Positions 1-7,771 of a stretch of DNA of 34,557 nt are shown here, piece after piece. The stretch comes from Marinobacterium sedimentorum (lineage in GTDB: Bacteria; Pseudomonadota; Gammaproteobacteria; Pseudomonadales; Balneatricaceae). The translations under genes and the position numbers were made by a program. The stretch lies in assembly GCF_024267675.1 (NCBI RefSeq), contig NZ_JALDYX010000041.1, forward strand, positions 1 through 34,557, written 5' to 3'. Within the stretch, counting starts at the first letter, position 1. Each line of letters begins with the position of its first letter. The notes below the pieces were generated by a model. That model did not search any database, was not told where the DNA came from, and saw nothing but the letters and a program-made list of their open reading frames with translations.

Positions 1-118
1 TCCTACGGTTTTTCGGGCCCACTGTGTAATTACATGTTCCCGTAGGAGCAGCGTCTCGCCGCGAAAAGCCACAGGGCTTCGTCGCGAGGCGGGCCTCCTA
101 AGGGCGCTGTGAAGCGCC
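1..118. repeat. REP-like palindromic hairpins downstream of fetB
   Basis: TAGGAG (43-48) and CTCCTA (95-100) are the outer ends of an imperfect palindrome whose arms also share CTCGC and CGAA. An inner stem is formed by AAGCC and GGCTT. The first eight bases of the window (TCCTACGG) are the reverse complement of bases 40-47, so they look like the end of a neighbouring unit in inverted orientation. A separate stem, GGCGCT-gtga-AGCGCC, lies at 103-118. Arm sequence and layout resemble the REP/BIME elements common between Pseudomonas genes. Family assignment is by resemblance only; no other copy was noticed in the window. Confidence 0.5.
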
Positions 119-193
119 GGTACGGTTGTCGTGCTTGTGTTGCTGGCAGCCTCGCTAAGGCTTTTCAACTACCTGCTGAAGACCCGGAACCGC

Positions 194-1003
194 CTAGCGC
201 TTTATCAGCAGATGCTTGAGAAACTGGTGGCGGGCATTGAACAGGCGCCGGTACGCCAGAAGAATGGCGCCGAGTGAGCCCAGGGCGGCGGCTGAGGTAA
301 TCATGAAAATAATCACGATCTGATACCGCACGGCATCCACCGGGGCTGCGCCTGCGAGAATCTGGCCCGTCATCATGCCGGGCAGGCTGACCACACCCAT
401 GACCAGCATGCTGTTGATGGTGGGCGTCAGAGCCGTGTTCAGTGCTTCGCGGATTTCTGTTCGTGCGGCTTCCCAGCGGGTCGCGCCCAGTGCCAGGCGG
501 CTGTCGATCAGGGCGCTGCGATCGAACAGGCTGGTGGTGAAACGATCCAGCCCCAGATTGATGCCATTGATAATATTCCCCAGCACCATGCCGAGCATGG
601 GAATCAGGTATTGCGGGTTGTACCAGGGTTCCACCTGAATAATGCCCGCCAGTGCCGCCCCGGTGACGATCATGGCGGCGGCCAGCACGGACAGCAGGCT
701 GTCCCAGTAGATACCGGCAAAGCGCAGCCGCGTGCGACCGGCTGCAGTGATTCCGGCCAGGCTTGCCATCACCAGGGCGATACCCAGTACTGGCAACGGC
801 GAACTGAGCGCAAAGACCCATTCCAGAATCAGCCCCACCAGCAGCAGCTGCACCGTCATGCGCGTACTGGCGATCAGCAGGGAGCGGGTCAGCCCCAGGC
901 GCAGGGCGATGGACAGCGCCACATTGACCAGCAACAGCAGCGCGGCCAGCCCGACCTGGGTCATGCTCAGGGAGTAGTAGCCGTCCGCGGCCAGGCCGTT
1001 CAT
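194..1003 (-). CDS. fetB: FetB-type iron-export ABC transporter permease (UPF0014)
   Basis: This is a 269-residue integral membrane protein with about seven hydrophobic segments and the conserved family stretch GMVLGNIINGINLGLDR. The permease is expected to act in the inner membrane with the FetA ATPase next to it, exporting iron and lowering iron-driven oxidative stress, as described for Escherichia coli FetAB. I chose the start at 1003 because its ATG overlaps the fetA stop as ATGA (bases 1003-1000), which indicates translational coupling. An in-frame start 24 bases further upstream exists but would lie inside fetA. The family is clear; the exported metal is inferred from the homologue. Confidence 0.88.
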   Translation of the reverse strand: MNGLAADGYYSLSMTQVGLAALLLLVNVALSIALRLGLTRSLLIASTRMTVQLLLVGLILEWVFALSSPLPVLGIALVMASLAGITAAGRTRLRFAGIYWDSLLSVLAAAMIVTGAALAGIIQVEPWYNPQYLIPMLGMVLGNIINGINLGLDRFTTSLFDRSALIDSRLALGATRWEAARTEIREALNTALTPTINSMLVMGVVSLPGMMTGQILAGAAPVDAVRYQIVIIFMITSAAALGSLGAILLAYRRLFNARHQFLKHLLIKR

Positions 1004-1698
1004 GGCAGTTCTATCCGGCGAGTGCACATGCGTGTGATCTGATCGCTATCATGGCTGCTCCATAACCAGGCGCGGCCGGGTGTCTCCCGTTGCCAGGCAT
1101 CCAGCAGTTGTTCTACCGCGAGCGCTGCCCTGGGATCGAGTGCGGCTGTGGGTTCGTCGAGCAGCAGCAGGGCAGGCTGCAGCGCCAGCAGCCGCAGCAA
1201 GGCCGTAATTTGCTGCTCACCGCCGGAGAGCGACCCCACCGGGCGCTGCACAAAGCCAGGGTCACGCCCCAGCTGTTGCAGTGCCTGCTCAATCAGATTG
1301 CGCGGGTACTCTTGATTATGATGTGCACGATATTGAAAAGGGGCGGACAGCACCGCCTCAACCGTATCACCGTCGCCCAGTTCGGGCCTTTGTGCCAGAT
1401 AAGCGATACGGCTGCGATAGTCCGGCATCGACCACTGCTGCAGCGGGCGCTGCTCTAGCACCAGGTCACCTTCGGTCAGCGGTACCAGGCCGGCCAGCGC
1501 ACGCATCAGAGTCGTTTTGCCGCTGCCCGAGGGCCCCGTCAGCGCGACCCGCTCGCCCGCCGCAATGGCCAGCTCAAGTTTGCGCCATATCCATCGCTTC
1601 TGATCCTGCAGCCCGAGGCTATGGCCCTGTAGCAGGGCCTCGGTGTGAGGTGCCGAGGCACGGGGTACTGGATTGGCGGCGTCTTGTGCAGGCTTCAC
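1000..1698 (-). CDS. fetA: FetA-type ABC transporter ATP-binding protein
   Basis: The 232-residue ATPase carries Walker A (GPSGSGKTT, residues 55-63), the signature LSGGEQQ, Walker B LLLLDEPTAALD and the H-loop SSHD, so a full ABC nucleotide-binding domain is present. It is the partner of the downstream permease, with a 4-base ATGA overlap, and should power metal export at the inner membrane. The open frame runs on far upstream into the divergent lipoprotein gene. I chose the GTG at 1698 because AAGGA lies about 8 bases upstream and the length then fits the family (E. coli FetA is about 225 residues). Residues 1-20 are poorly conserved in character and could be shorter in reality. Confidence 0.87.
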   Translation of the reverse strand: MKPAQDAANPVPRASAPHTEALLQGHSLGLQDQKRWIWRKLELAIAAGERVALTGPSGSGKTTLMRALAGLVPLTEGDLVLEQRPLQQWSMPDYRSRIAYLAQRPELGDGDTVEAVLSAPFQYRAHHNQEYPRNLIEQALQQLGRDPGFVQRPVGSLSGGEQQITALLRLLALQPALLLLDEPTAALDPRAALAVEQLLDAWQRETPGRAWLWSSHDSDQITRMCTRRIELP

Positions 1699-1929
1699 GC
1701 TTTCTTCCTTGGATTTCTGGTTGGCTGGCTGTAACCCTGCAGCGGGAGCTCCATTACAGCAGAGCGGTGGGCTTAAAAGAACTATTAGCTGCATTTGTGA
1801 ACGGCCGGGTCTGGGCGCCGCCGCTTCGAGGTGACTATCTATACTCAGTTGTACCACGACAGCGAGACGCAGATATTGGGTGCCGATTACAGACAAAAAT
1901 TGTAAAGATGCACGTACTGGAGAGGGTGT

Positions 1930-2457
1930 ATGAAAACCAGATTGATGTTGCTCTGTGCCGTATTTCTGCTGGGCTGCAGCCAGGGCGACTGGCGCAGCGC
2001 CAGTCGGGCATCGGCCGGGCTGGCACCGGATCCGGCGACCACGCCCGAGGCGGTGCTGCAGGTATACGGCGCCAGCGCCTACGGCTGGCGCGGCTGGTTC
2101 GCCATCCACACCTGGATCGCCGCAAAGCCTGCCAATGCCGAGCGTTATACCCTGTATGAAGTCATTGGCTGGCGTGAACGTCGCGGCCTGCCGGTACTGC
2201 GTATCGAGCCCGTAGACAGCCCCGACCGTTACTGGTTCGGTGCCAAACCCGAGCTGCTGCTGGACAGGCGCGGTGCCGGCGTCGAGGAGCTGATCCAGGC
2301 GGTGGATCAGGCCGCCCGGGCGTATCCGTGGAAGCATGAATACCGCGTCTTTCCTGGCCCCAACAGCAACACCTTTCCCGCCTGGGTCGGGGCCCAGGTA
2401 CCGGAGCTGGGACTGGAACTGCCGTTCCGGGCGATCGGCAGTGGCTGGACGGATTAA
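1930..2457 (+). CDS. DUF3750 family lipoprotein
   Basis: The 175-residue product starts with a lipoprotein signal (hydrophobic stretch then LLGC, Cys at about residue 16), so it is probably anchored in a membrane facing the periplasm. The body shows motifs I associate with DUF3750: an AVLQVYGA segment, WFAIHTWIAAKP, DRYWFGAKPE, and the very conserved FPGPNSNTFPAWV followed by QVPELGLELP. Molecular function is unknown for the family; the HTW and PGPNSN motifs suggest a catalytic or binding fold but this is inference. GAGAGGG lies 4 bases before the ATG. It is divergent from fetA. A truncated relative of its 3' half lies at 6574-6831, and similarity continues past both stop codons. Confidence 0.75.
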   Translation: MKTRLMLLCAVFLLGCSQGDWRSASRASAGLAPDPATTPEAVLQVYGASAYGWRGWFAIHTWIAAKPANAERYTLYEVIGWRERRGLPVLRIEPVDSPDRYWFGAKPELLLDRRGAGVEELIQAVDQAARAYPWKHEYRVFPGPNSNTFPAWVGAQVPELGLELPFRAIGSGWTD

Positions 2458-2493
2458 GCCGCCCGTTCGATGGCTGCTGGCGATTATTAACTT

Positions 2494-2528
2494 GATGTGC
2501 ACATAGGTTCCCTACCTATTTGCACATC
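2494..2528. repeat. 35-bp interrupted palindrome
   Basis: GATGTGCA and TGCACATC are perfect complements; inside them, after one mismatch, ATAGG pairs with CCTAT around a 7-base loop. No T-run follows on either strand, so it is not a standard intrinsic terminator. It sits 37 bases after the DUF3750 stop, exactly where similarity with the second DUF3750 copy fades. It could be an operator, a processing hairpin or a recombination scar. Confidence 0.55.
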
Positions 2529-2597
2529 ACGCCACATGCTCTTTAACCCAAAAGAGTGGGCTCAGGTGTGCGGGCATGCTGCTTTTGCTGGCGTTCG

Positions 2598-2616
2598 CAT
2601 TGGCCTACGGCCAATG
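2598..2616. repeat. Short perfect hairpin in DUF3750-CMD intergenic region
   Basis: CATTGGCC and GGCCAATG form an 8-bp stem around the loop TAC. It lies in the 279-bp gap between two convergent genes (the lipoprotein gene and the CMD-like gene). There is no U-tract on either side, so any terminator role would be weak or Rho-assisted. The rest of the gap shows no credible coding sequence. Confidence 0.4.
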
Positions 2617-2736
2617 GCGGCGCATCCTGCGCCACAATATTAAACCGGCTATGCAGACGTAAAATGCCACCGGCTTGATATTCTGTGACGTCACTTCTTC
2701 CACTGGCATTGTCCGACAAATTTAGAAGCGCTTGGC

Positions 2737-3117
2737 TCAGATTTTCTCGGCCGCGAACACCTCCAGGGCGGCGTTAAGTGCGTTGATCGCCGCCGGGAGG
2801 CCGCCATACAGCGCCATCTGCCAGATGACCTCCGCAATCTCTTCGCGGCTCAGCCCCGCGTTGCGTCCCGCCTGAATGTTGATCTTCAACTGTGGTCGGG
2901 TCTGACCACCTTGCGCCGTTAGGGCTGCGATGGTTGCGAGGTAACGGTCGCGCAAGGGTAGCCCTGGTCTGGCGTACTGTCTCCCGTAGGCGAAATCGAC
3001 GATCGTTTCTGCCATGCCGGGCAGTAGGTGCCCGTAGCGAGCTTCCAGGGTTGATTCCATTCCCGGATTGAGTTGTTCCGACAGAGCCCGGCCGATAGCC
3101 GTTGTTTCACCACTCAT
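2737..3117 (-). CDS. Carboxymuconolactone decarboxylase-like protein
   Basis: The 126-residue protein has the helical CMD/AhpD-type pattern: LLPGMAETIVDFAYG near residue 32, LPLRDRYLATIAALTAQGG in the middle, and QLKINIQAGRNAGLSREEIAEVIWQMALYGGLPAAINAL toward the end. It lacks the CxxC pair of AhpD-type disulfide reductases, so it is closer to the PcaC-like branch, some of which are decarboxylases and many of unknown role. The start ATG overlaps the stop of the upstream SDR gene (ATGA, 3117-3114), so the two proteins are probably made together and may act on the same small molecule. Substrate cannot be told from the sequence. Confidence 0.78.
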   Translation of the reverse strand: MSGETTAIGRALSEQLNPGMESTLEARYGHLLPGMAETIVDFAYGRQYARPGLPLRDRYLATIAALTAQGGQTRPQLKINIQAGRNAGLSREEIAEVIWQMALYGGLPAAINALNAALEVFAAEKI

Positions 3118-3875
3118 AACCGGAGACCGCCAAGGGTAAAGCCACCATCCACCGTGATCTCCTGTCCGGTCACGAAGACGGCGTCGTCGGAGAGGAGCCA
3201 GGCGACAGTGCCGGCCACATCCTCGGGCGTGCCATTTCGCCGTAGCGGGGTATGCGCTGCAAGCTTCGCCCCTACCGTCGAATCAAGAACCGCGTCTGCC
3301 ATCGGCGTCAGGATAATGCCGGGATTGATGGCATTGACTCGGACACCGCGCGGACCTTGCTCAACGGCCAATGTGCGCATGAGGGCGAGAAGCGCGCCCT
3401 TCGTGCTGGCGTAGGCGCCGATGCCGGGCATCACACCGCCTGCGGTCCATGACGCATTAATGAGGATCGCGCCACCTTCGATCATAGGCAGGCAGTGTTT
3501 TATCGTCAGGAAGGTGCCCTTCAGATTTATGGCGATCAACGCGTCAAAGTCGTCCGTTTCGATTTCCGCCAGCGGCTTGATCTCACCCAGGACTCCGGCA
3601 TTGGCGAAGAGTCCGTCGATGCGCCCAAAGCGAGTTACAGCTTCTGCTACAGCCGCTGAAACTGCTTCGCTGTGGGAGATGTCGCAGGCAATCGCCAGAG
3701 CTTCGCCGCCTGCCGCCTCGATCTCGGCCACCAGTTCGTCGAGTGGCTCCCGGCGCCTGCCTATGAGGACGAGTTGTGCTCCCTCGGCTGTCAGGCGCAG
3801 GGCGGCAGCGCGCCCCATACCCGTGGCTGCGCCTGTGATGAGGACGGTTTTTCCCTTGAATCGTGATCCAGCCAT
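3114..3875 (-). CDS. SDR family oxidoreductase
   Basis: This 253-residue classical short-chain dehydrogenase/reductase has the nucleotide-binding TGAATGMG (residues 14-21), NAG (92-94), catalytic S142, Y155 and K159, and the family-typical PGIILTPM stretch. R40-R41 after the second strand (LIGRRRE) favours NADP(H) over NAD(H), by family rule. It is likely a cytoplasmic carbonyl reductase or alcohol dehydrogenase of unknown substrate. It leads a two-gene operon with the CMD-like gene and is divergent from a LysR regulator 101 bases away, the usual layout for LysR control of a neighbouring catabolic or detoxification operon. Confidence 0.85.
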   Translation of the reverse strand: MAGSRFKGKTVLITGAATGMGRAAALRLTAEGAQLVLIGRRREPLDELVAEIEAAGGEALAIACDISHSEAVSAAVAEAVTRFGRIDGLFANAGVLGEIKPLAEIETDDFDALIAINLKGTFLTIKHCLPMIEGGAILINASWTAGGVMPGIGAYASTKGALLALMRTLAVEQGPRGVRVNAINPGIILTPMADAVLDSTVGAKLAAHTPLRRNGTPEDVAGTVAWLLSDDAVFVTGQEITVDGGFTLGGLRL

Positions 3876-3928
3876 AACTTGCTCCTTCGAGATGCTTTCG
3901 AGGAAACATAGTAATTAATGATGTTTTT

Positions 3929-3952
3929 GATGATAATTGGCAGAATATCATC
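3929..3952. promoter_or_regulatory. Candidate LysR-type operator
   Basis: GATGATA and TATCATC form a perfect 7-bp inverted repeat separated by 10 bases, in the 101-bp gap between the divergent SDR operon and the LysR gene. It contains a T-N11-A-like dyad expected of LysR boxes. The location fits autoregulation plus control of the SDR operon; binding is inferred. Confidence 0.45.
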
Positions 3953-3976
3953 TTCTTAATAAAGCATATCTTTCTA

Positions 3977-4918
3977 ATGGATCTTTTTCGTTCCATGCAG
4001 GCCTTTGTGACGGTGGTGCAAGTCGGCTCAATGAGTGCTGCCGCGCCCCGGCTCGGCCTGTCGGCGGCGATGGTCGGGCAGCAGATCGCGGCACTTGAGG
4101 AGCGGCTGGGAACGCGCCTCCTTAATCGGACCACACGCCGCCAAAGCCTGACGGATTTCGGCCTCAGCTACTTCGAGCAGTGTCGGGACATTCTGGAGCG
4201 AGTTGCTGTTGCTGGTGAACAGGCCGAGACTTTACAGCAGGAACCGCGAGGTCAGCTGCGCATCACAGCACCGATGACATTCGGGGCGGAGGTTCTGATG
4301 CCAGCACTGGGACGCTATCGAGAACAAGCACCCGAAGTAACACTCGACATTGTTCTGACCGACCGCAATGTCGATCTCGTTGAGGAGGGCGTTGATGCCG
4401 CTTTCCGCATCGGCACGCCACCCGATGGTCGTCTGATTGCGCGCCAGCTCACTTCCTATCGGATGATGATATGCGCGTCGCCGGACTATCTCGCCCGGGC
4501 GGGGATGCCGAGGCATCCGGCCGAGCTTTCTGGCCATGATTCGATCATCTTCGCTTCGACGGCTCGCTCGCCCTGGCGATTATCCAAAGGTGACGACAGG
4601 GTCGAGGTAACACCTGTCCGGTCGATTACCGTCAATAGCGGTCGAGCGGTGCGCGTGGCGGCTTGCGCGGGCCTCGGCGTCGTCTTGCAGCCAGCGATTC
4701 TCCTGATGGCAGATGTTCAGACGGGGCGACTGGTGCAGCTCTTTCCCGACTGGCGTTTGGGTGAAAGGCCAATGTCGCTTCTTTACTACCGCGATCGGCA
4801 AATGACTCCACGCCTACGCAGCTTCATCACCTTTTCGATAAAGGAATTTGCGGGTTCATTGCACGATGAGCCTGCTGAAAGTGAAGACTCGGCGCTGGGT
4901 AGCTCTCCCATTATATAG
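3977..4918 (+). CDS. LysR family transcriptional regulator
   Basis: The 313-residue protein has an N-terminal winged helix-turn-helix (residues about 1-60, with MSAAAPRLGLSAAMVGQQIAALEERLG) and a C-terminal periplasmic-binding-fold effector domain (about 90-295). It belongs to the CrgA/AaeR-like branch by its LRITAPMTFG and VDAAFRIG stretches. It is divergent from the SDR/CMD operon and probably regulates that operon in response to a small aromatic or carbonyl effector (inference). No strong ribosome binding site precedes the ATG. The C-terminal tail of about 20 residues is acidic and Ser-rich and probably unstructured. Confidence 0.85.
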   Translation: MDLFRSMQAFVTVVQVGSMSAAAPRLGLSAAMVGQQIAALEERLGTRLLNRTTRRQSLTDFGLSYFEQCRDILERVAVAGEQAETLQQEPRGQLRITAPMTFGAEVLMPALGRYREQAPEVTLDIVLTDRNVDLVEEGVDAAFRIGTPPDGRLIARQLTSYRMMICASPDYLARAGMPRHPAELSGHDSIIFASTARSPWRLSKGDDRVEVTPVRSITVNSGRAVRVAACAGLGVVLQPAILLMADVQTGRLVQLFPDWRLGERPMSLLYYRDRQMTPRLRSFITFSIKEFAGSLHDEPAESEDSALGSSPII

Positions 4919-5206
4919 CGATCTTCCAAAACAACTTGGCGATTGGGATGTTCGGTTTGCAGGGGAGTTTTAAATGCACATTTTGATGGTTCGCGTTTTT
5001 TTGATATTATCACTCCAGTAAATAAACTTTTCCTTGATGAGCGAACGATTTAAGGCCGCAGTTAAGTTATTGTATGGCTGCAGATTTTAGACAGAAAAAA
5101 TGGGTATTCATAGATAATTTGATTTTACCTAATTTATTATGATGCCACTTTTAATTTAAAAGGAATGACTACCTTCCGGTATCGGGCCGAGAATTTAATA
5201 GAGGCT
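4919..5206. other. AT-rich intergenic region without a gene
   Basis: This gap separates the LysR gene from the terminator of the convergent phosphatase gene. It is clearly AT-richer than its surroundings. I see no RNA gene, no credible coding region and no strong promoter. A short frame opening at ATG 5165 would run through the terminator hairpin and into the 3' end of the phosphatase gene and is not credible. Confidence 0.5.
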
Positions 5207-5242
5207 AAAAGGACGGCCGTTTTCAGAAACGGTCGTCCTTTT
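5207..5242 (-). terminator. Bidirectional-looking intrinsic terminator
   Basis: A 16-bp stem (left arm AAAAGGACGGCCGTTT, loop TCAG, one G-T pair) ends in A-run and T-run on opposite sides, so it can terminate on either strand. It lies 38 bases after the stop of the minus-strand phosphatase gene and most likely ends that transcript. Confidence 0.8.
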
Positions 5243-5279
5243 TATGCTGAGTTAGAGGGAGAGAGAGTTCGCTCAAGGG

Positions 5280-6335
5280 TCAGTAAATGTCGTTTGGCGT
5301 AACCACAAGCCAGTCTTTGTCAGCTGTAACCGGCTGACCGAGATCGGCCTGTTGTTTTGCCGCTTCTTCCCACCATGCTTCCATTTGTTTCATGTATTTC
5401 GCTTTACGGTTAACCCAGATACGTAGGCCTCCTTTTTCCATATCTGTACCGTTAAAGAGCATATAACCGTCGGAAAGTGGTGAGTCGCCCGCGACCAGTA
5501 TCGGTTTGCGCCACTGATTGATCCAGCCGAGAATCGAGCCCAGTTTTCCTTCATACCATGTCATCGGGTTCATCAGGTATGGTGTGAGTTCCAACGCCAT
5601 GTTTTTCTGCGGATCGTATACGCCATTTTTGATCTGCAGGCGGGAGGTTGTCAGTGCGCCGCTGGTGTTATCTTTTAGCAGCATATTCACGCCAATGACG
5701 TTTTCAGGTTTCACGTTATAGCCATACTTTGGATCGCTGGCGATCATTCGAACGATCTCTTCGCTGGCCGCTGTCATGACATAAACTTCGATGCCGTTCT
5801 CCTGCAGGCGATTGTAGAGCTCAGTCATGCCGGTAAATATCTTTGGCGGATTTACACTGCCTTCGACGATTTTTTCCTCATCGTAATATTTAATAGGAAT
5901 TGGCTGCTGATAGGCCATGACTTCATCGACATAGCCCTTCAATTGCTGAAGGGTAAAGCCTGAAAATATTTGTGCGACCCAGGGGTAACAAACCAGATTG
6001 TCGATTTCGCACAGCCTGTAGTAATAGCTGTTAAGGCTTTCCTTGAAATTGTCGCTATCCTTGAAAGGGATCAATTTCAGGGAAGGGTCCATGTTATCCC
6101 GGGTCAGGACACCTTTCATTTCAAGATAGGGCAGCAGTGACTCTTCGATATCATATTGGTAGCTGGTGTTGTCCATATCGAAAACGGCATAGGCGCCGTT
6201 ATCAGTATTGGCACTGATCATAGCGTCTATTTTCTTGGCAAGATCGGCAGGCCAGTGCTTCAACTCTGTCGCCGATGTGCTCAAGGCTGTGACGAGCAGC
6301 ACTAAACCTGTTAAGCATCTCGCTATCTTTCTCAT
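5280..6335 (-). CDS. Phosphorylcholine phosphatase-like HAD hydrolase, exported
   Basis: The 351-residue protein has a Sec signal peptide (residues 1-22) and a HAD-superfamily core: motif I FDMDNTS (catalytic D53 and D55), motif II around VMTAASEE, and motif III AGDSPLSDGYM. Stretches such as EESLLPYLEMKGVLTR, DPSLKLIPFKD, YYYRLCEIDNLVCYPWVAQIFSGFTL and PENVIGV match what I remember of Pseudomonas PchP, the periplasmic enzyme that splits phosphorylcholine into choline and phosphate. No choline uptake or oxidation gene is adjacent. The ATG at 6335 was chosen because AGGG sits about 8 bases before it; an in-frame GTG at 6344 is less well placed. The family is sure; exact substrate is inferred. 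Confidence 0.75.
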   Translation of the reverse strand: MRKIARCLTGLVLLVTALSTSATELKHWPADLAKKIDAMISANTDNGAYAVFDMDNTSYQYDIEESLLPYLEMKGVLTRDNMDPSLKLIPFKDSDNFKESLNSYYYRLCEIDNLVCYPWVAQIFSGFTLQQLKGYVDEVMAYQQPIPIKYYDEEKIVEGSVNPPKIFTGMTELYNRLQENGIEVYVMTAASEEIVRMIASDPKYGYNVKPENVIGVNMLLKDNTSGALTTSRLQIKNGVYDPQKNMALELTPYLMNPMTWYEGKLGSILGWINQWRKPILVAGDSPLSDGYMLFNGTDMEKGGLRIWVNRKAKYMKQMEAWWEEAAKQQADLGQPVTADKDWLVVTPNDIY

Positions 6336-6573
6336 AGTGAACACCCTGTTTCTGATACCGTTTGGGTTGATTGTTATTTTTTATTGATCGTCCAATTTAA
6401 AATAATAAGATCCTCTCACGTGATCGAAATGCTCAATTGCGACCTGTACATATCCATTGATACCTTCAGCCGCACGTTCAGACTGCTGGGCCCGAAAGCT
6501 ATCCGAACCCTGTTCAATGCCTGGGGCCAGGATGTGATAGTCGGTCTTGGTCTGTTGGGCACTGTTGCTGTCG
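6336..6573. other. Intergenic region between phosphatase gene and DUF3750 remnant
   Basis: This AT-rich stretch must contain the promoter of the minus-strand phosphatase gene. Short open frames exist on both strands but none has a good ribosome binding site or a recognisable protein. Similarity to the DUF3750 gene begins abruptly near 6574. Confidence 0.4.
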
Positions 6574-6831
6574 CGCATTGAAGCGGACGACACGCCGGAC
6601 CGTTACGGGTACGGTGCAAAGCCCCAGCTGCTGCTGGACAGGCGCGCTGCCGGCGTCGATGAGCTCATCCAGGCGGTGGACCGGGCCGCCAGGGCATATC
6701 CGTGGAAGCACGAGTATCGCCTGTTCCCGGGCCCCAACAGCAACACCTTTCCCGCCTGGGTTGGGGCACAGGTACCGGAGCCGGGGCTGGAACTGCCGTT
6801 CCGTGCGATCGGAGGCGGCTGGGCCGATTGA
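6574..6831 (+). pseudogene. Truncated second copy of the DUF3750 gene (3' half)
   Basis: From RIEADDTPDRY to the stop, the 85 encoded residues match the C-terminal half of the lipoprotein at 1930-2457 at roughly 85 percent by eye. They include the conserved PWKHEYRLFPGPNSNTF stretch. The 5' half, with signal peptide and HTW motif, is missing. The invariant-looking W of DRYWFG is replaced by G and a conserved Leu by Pro, suggesting relaxed selection. DNA similarity continues some 25-30 bases past the stop codon in both copies, so this is a DNA-level duplication or recombination product rather than convergent coding. An upstream in-frame ATG at 6547 lacks a convincing ribosome binding site. Confidence 0.75.
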
Positions 6832-7073
6832 ACTGCCTGTTCGCCGGCTGCTGGCCATTCATTCAAGGTGATATCAAGCGCGCAGGTGATTCTTAATATT
6901 GGCTACACGGATACCGCGGTGCAGCAAGAGTTCAAAATCTACTGCCGTTATCGGTTTGACAACGCGATTCAACGCACCTATACATAATCTTTACCAGGGT
7001 TGGTGAACAGGCTGATCAAGTATTTTTAGTCAGATGCTGGATCAGGTACTCGTAAGGATGCGGGACTAACCAT
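6832..7073. other. Intergenic region with a possible coding remnant
   Basis: About 240 bases separate the DUF3750 remnant from the next gene. Between 6868 and 6987 the plus strand can be read without stop as a polar, beta-like peptide ending at TAA 6985-6987, but it lacks a start with a ribosome binding site and I do not recognise it. No clear promoter consensus for the downstream gene is visible. Confidence 0.3.
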
Positions 7074-7721
7074 ATGTATTTAATATCGAAAAATCTGATT
7101 TTTCGGCGCACATGCATTGCGTCGAAAGTGGTCTTGTTATTTCTATACTGCATGTATTCGATCGCCTGGGGCACTTCTTTTGACTGTGATCGCAACCGCT
7201 GTGGCTTGAAGACAGACGGCTCTTATCCGCACCTGGTGCTGGGCACCGTTCAAAAAGTGGCCAGCGATACGGATACCGCCGCTGTTTATCGTTGGGCAAA
7301 GGAATACGGATACTGGGCTGATCTGCCCGATAATCAGGGGAACTTCATCCGGTCGATTCAGATGATGTCGGTTGAAATTACCGGCCAAGGTAGTACTGAA
7401 GAGATTACGCTTTTAATGGGGCGTGAACACTACGATGCCATCGTAATAAAGGCTGGGGATCTGGTTCGTTATACACCCCATGAAATGACTCAGCCCATTC
7501 CTGAAGATACGGAAGATACAAACCGATTATATTGGAATATTTTCGGCTGCATTGCCGTACTCTGTCGAGCAGATGATGGAAAGTGTTTTGAGCGATATTC
7601 GACCGGTATCTATGGCGTCGCTGATGGTATTGGATTGAATAGTCACGGGGAAGTGTCTGAAGAAGTTACAAGGCGCATCGATCCCATTACCTATTTGCCG
7701 ATTCGATCAAGGATTGACTGA
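7074..7721 (+). CDS. Exported hypothetical protein preceding the RHS gene
   Basis: I do not recognise this 215-residue protein. After a basic N-terminus (about 18 residues) comes a hydrophobic segment (KVVLLFLYCMYSIAWG), reading as a signal peptide or membrane anchor. A CDRNRC pair follows directly, and two more Cys pairs lie near residues 155-170 (FGCIAVLCRADDGKCF), so the mature part may be disulfide-bonded and periplasmic or secreted. It ends 50 bases before the RHS gene on the same strand without an obvious terminator, so the two are probably cotranscribed. It could be a secretion partner, substrate or inhibitor of the peptidase-RHS protein; that is inference from position only. Confidence 0.6.
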   Translation: MYLISKNLIFRRTCIASKVVLLFLYCMYSIAWGTSFDCDRNRCGLKTDGSYPHLVLGTVQKVASDTDTAAVYRWAKEYGYWADLPDNQGNFIRSIQMMSVEITGQGSTEEITLLMGREHYDAIVIKAGDLVRYTPHEMTQPIPEDTEDTNRLYWNIFGCIAVLCRADDGKCFERYSTGIYGVADGIGLNSHGEVSEEVTRRIDPITYLPIRSRID

Positions 7722-7771
7722 ACGGTAAAAAGGATTCTAGCGGAGACTACATTTGCATTGGAGAAATTTCC

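Noticed and set aside
1699..2502. Upstream extension of the fetA reading frame to 500 codons
   Set aside because: It runs antisense through the lipoprotein gene, has no transporter features, and a GTG with a good ribosome binding site at 1698 gives the normal FetA length.
5165..5302. Short plus-strand frame with AAAGGA next to its ATG
   Set aside because: It passes through the terminator hairpin and overlaps the 3' end of the phosphatase gene; spacing from AAAGGA to ATG is too short.
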